Below are positions 62,969 to 64,000 of a stretch of 64,000 bases of DNA, one piece after another. The notes beneath the pieces were generated by a model. It saw only the letters and a program-made list of their open reading frames with translations, did no database searches and had not been told where the DNA came from. The position numbers were made by a program, and so were the translations under genes. Numbering within the stretch: the first letter of the stretch is position 1; each line of letters starts with the position of its first letter. This DNA comes from JAFECT01 sp963838235 (GTDB lineage Bacteria > Pseudomonadota > Alphaproteobacteria > Caulobacterales > Caulobacteraceae), in the NCBI GenBank assembly GCA_963838235.1, contig CAWIQJ010000005.1, forward strand, positions 310,001 to 374,000, read 5' to 3'.

Positions 62969-63691
62969 CTATCGCGGCGGAGATGCGCGATGGCGTTCTT
63001 CACGCTTCATTCGCTCCATCATCTCCTTGCGCCACTGTCCGCGCAACACGGCGGGCCGCTGCGGATAGCGGTCCTCCAGCCATTGCGGCTCCGCGATGCG
63101 ATCCAGGCGAAAGTGTCGGAACGCCTGGCGCAACTCGCACCAGGCGATGAGCACGCGGCTCATCTCCATATATCCGATGGCGCAGGGCCACACCGTGCGG
63201 CGAGTCTCGCTGCCGGCTTCGTCGCAATAGGCGATGGCGAGTTTGCGGCCGGCGCGGATCTGCGCGCGCAGCTGCGCCAGGTCGATCACGTCGGGCGTGT
63301 CGCTCCAGCGCGGCGGCATGGCCGAGACCGGGTCGATCACATAGGCGCGCAGGTCTTCGGGCACGGTGGCACCGATCTTGGCCAAGAGGTTTTGCGCCGC
63401 CTTGGCCAGGGTCGGGTCGCCGCGGCGGGTGACCCACTGGGCGCCCAACACCGCCGCCTCGACTTCGTCCACCGTCAGCATCAGGGGCGGCAGGTCGAAG
63501 CCGTCCTCGAGCACATAGCCGACGCCCGCCTCGCCCCGGATCGGCACGCGGCGGCCCAGCAGAGCGGCTATGTCGCGGTAGATGGTGCGCTTGGAGGTCT
63601 CCAGCTCCTCGGCGATGGCGTCGGCGGTCACCGGCCGGCGGGAGCGGCGCAGGATCTGGATGATCTCGAACAGACGGTCGGCGCGGCGCAT
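62969..63691 (-). CDS. YafY-type regulator (HTH + WYL domain)
   Basis: About 240 residues from ATG 63691. N-terminal HTH: RRADRLFEIIQILRRSRRPVTADAIAEEL, TSKRTIYRDIAAL. Then a WYL-like domain (RKLAIAYCDEAG, RTVWPCAIGYMEMSRVLIAWCE, FRHFRLDRI). WYL domains sense ligands such as nucleic acids or small molecules. Earlier ATGs at 63721 and 63724 lie inside the likely operator, so the later start is preferred. It is divergent from the GST gene, which it probably controls. Confidence 0.88.
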   Translation of the reverse strand: MRRADRLFEIIQILRRSRRPVTADAIAEELETSKRTIYRDIAALLGRRVPIRGEAGVGYVLEDGFDLPPLMLTVDEVEAAVLGAQWVTRRGDPTLAKAAQNLLAKIGATVPEDLRAYVIDPVSAMPPRWSDTPDVIDLAQLRAQIRAGRKLAIAYCDEAGSETRRTVWPCAIGYMEMSRVLIAWCELRQAFRHFRLDRIAEPQWLEDRYPQRPAVLRGQWRKEMMERMKREERHRASPPR

Positions 63692-63714
63692 GGGGACAGT
63701 TTCGGCGAGGCCTG

Positions 63715-63732
63715 CTGACATCATGCTGTCAG
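63715..63732. promoter_or_regulatory. Operator palindrome between WYL regulator and GST gene
   Basis: CTGACA-TCATGC-TGTCAG: perfect 6-bp arms around a near-palindromic CATG centre, symmetric at 16 of 18 positions. It is placed midway between the divergent genes, a natural binding site for the WYL regulator. Confidence 0.6.
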
Positions 63733-63788
63733 TAAGGGGGGTCTAGGCAAGCCCCATCACCACCTGACGCTCCAAGAGAGGAACCGCC

Positions 63789-64000
63789 ATGCTCACCCTG
63801 TTCCACGCGCCCATGTCCCGTTCGTCCCGCTTCATCTGGCTGCTCGAGGAAGTGGGCGCCCCCTACGAAATCCGGCCCGTCTCGATTTTCCGGCCGATGA
63901 GCGGCGAGGGCTCGCCCGACGCGGCCAACCCGCACCCGGACAAGCGCGTGCCGGCCCTGGTCCACGACGGGGTGCTGGTGACCGAGAGCCAAGCCATCGC
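63789..64000 (+). CDS. Glutathione S-transferase, 5' part (truncated by window end)
   Basis: The first 70 codons are present. The thioredoxin-like N-terminal domain is clear: TLFHAPMSRSSRFIWLLEEVG, then DKRVPALVHDG and VTESQAI, the last being the glutathione-binding 'ES' turn. It would conjugate or reduce with glutathione in the cytosol. An AGAGAGGAA site precedes ATG 63789. Divergent from the WYL regulator. The C-terminal helical domain lies outside the window. Confidence 0.85.
   Translation, partial: MLTLFHAPMSRSSRFIWLLEEVGAPYEIRPVSIFRPMSGEGSPDAANPHPDKRVPALVHDGVLVTESQAI

Overview
The window is GC-rich DNA from an alphaproteobacterium. Two large TonB-dependent receptors, a TPR-sulfotransferase, cytochrome c', a B12-dependent methylmalonyl-CoA mutase pair, many Tat/lipoprotein exports and the codon use point to the Caulobacterales (Caulobacter/Phenylobacterium-like). 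That placement is inference from gene content, not a database match. No rRNA, tRNA, CRISPR, phage or insertion sequence was seen.

Layout. (1) Positions 1-27455 hold a tandem array of three type Va autotransporters on the plus strand: the 3' end of copy A (to 556), copy B (918-9174, broken by five apparent frameshifts) and copy C (9519-27455), an intact 5978-residue giant. B and C share a long signal peptide, a Cys-containing N-cap, a long block of ~28-residue 'VGGNV..A' repeats, a second block of ~25-residue 'T.GDYSDGIYA' repeats, a linker and a ~300-residue beta-barrel. The last 556 bp of A and B are nearly identical, and both end in the same terminator. (2) 27489-31486, minus: both methylmalonyl-CoA mutase subunits, divergent from a cytochrome c' gene. 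(3) 32498-41237: TPR-sulfotransferase, TonB receptor, stand-alone LytTR regulator, second TonB receptor, then a run of three near-identical terminator hairpins. (4) 41575-50500: a small protein with a MarR-like protein, an S9 peptidase, a thiolase, OsmC, a UBP-type zinc finger with a DHA2 exporter, YccF, an unknown anchored protein, and a hydroxyproline dehydratase/epimerase family enzyme. (5) 50542-53965, minus: three lipoproteins (one frameshifted) and an sdpR-sdpI-like operon ending in a frameshifted CPBP protease. (6) 54056-64000: a cyclic-nucleotide-domain thioredoxin-reductase-like flavoprotein, pyrE, an internally duplicated secreted protein, two exported HExxH-type peptidases, a YciI/ECF42 sigma pair, a palindromic repeat element, and a WYL regulator divergent from a truncated GST gene over a palindromic operator.

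How the genes fit together. The first 27 kb is a surface-adhesin locus whose copies appear to exchange their 3' ends. The middle is an outer-membrane uptake cluster (two receptors, a LytTR regulator, a sulfotransferase). The rest is mostly housekeeping and stress or envelope genes. Seven apparent single-base-type frameshifts fall in three genes. Whether they are true decay, phase switches or sequencing errors cannot be settled from one sequence.
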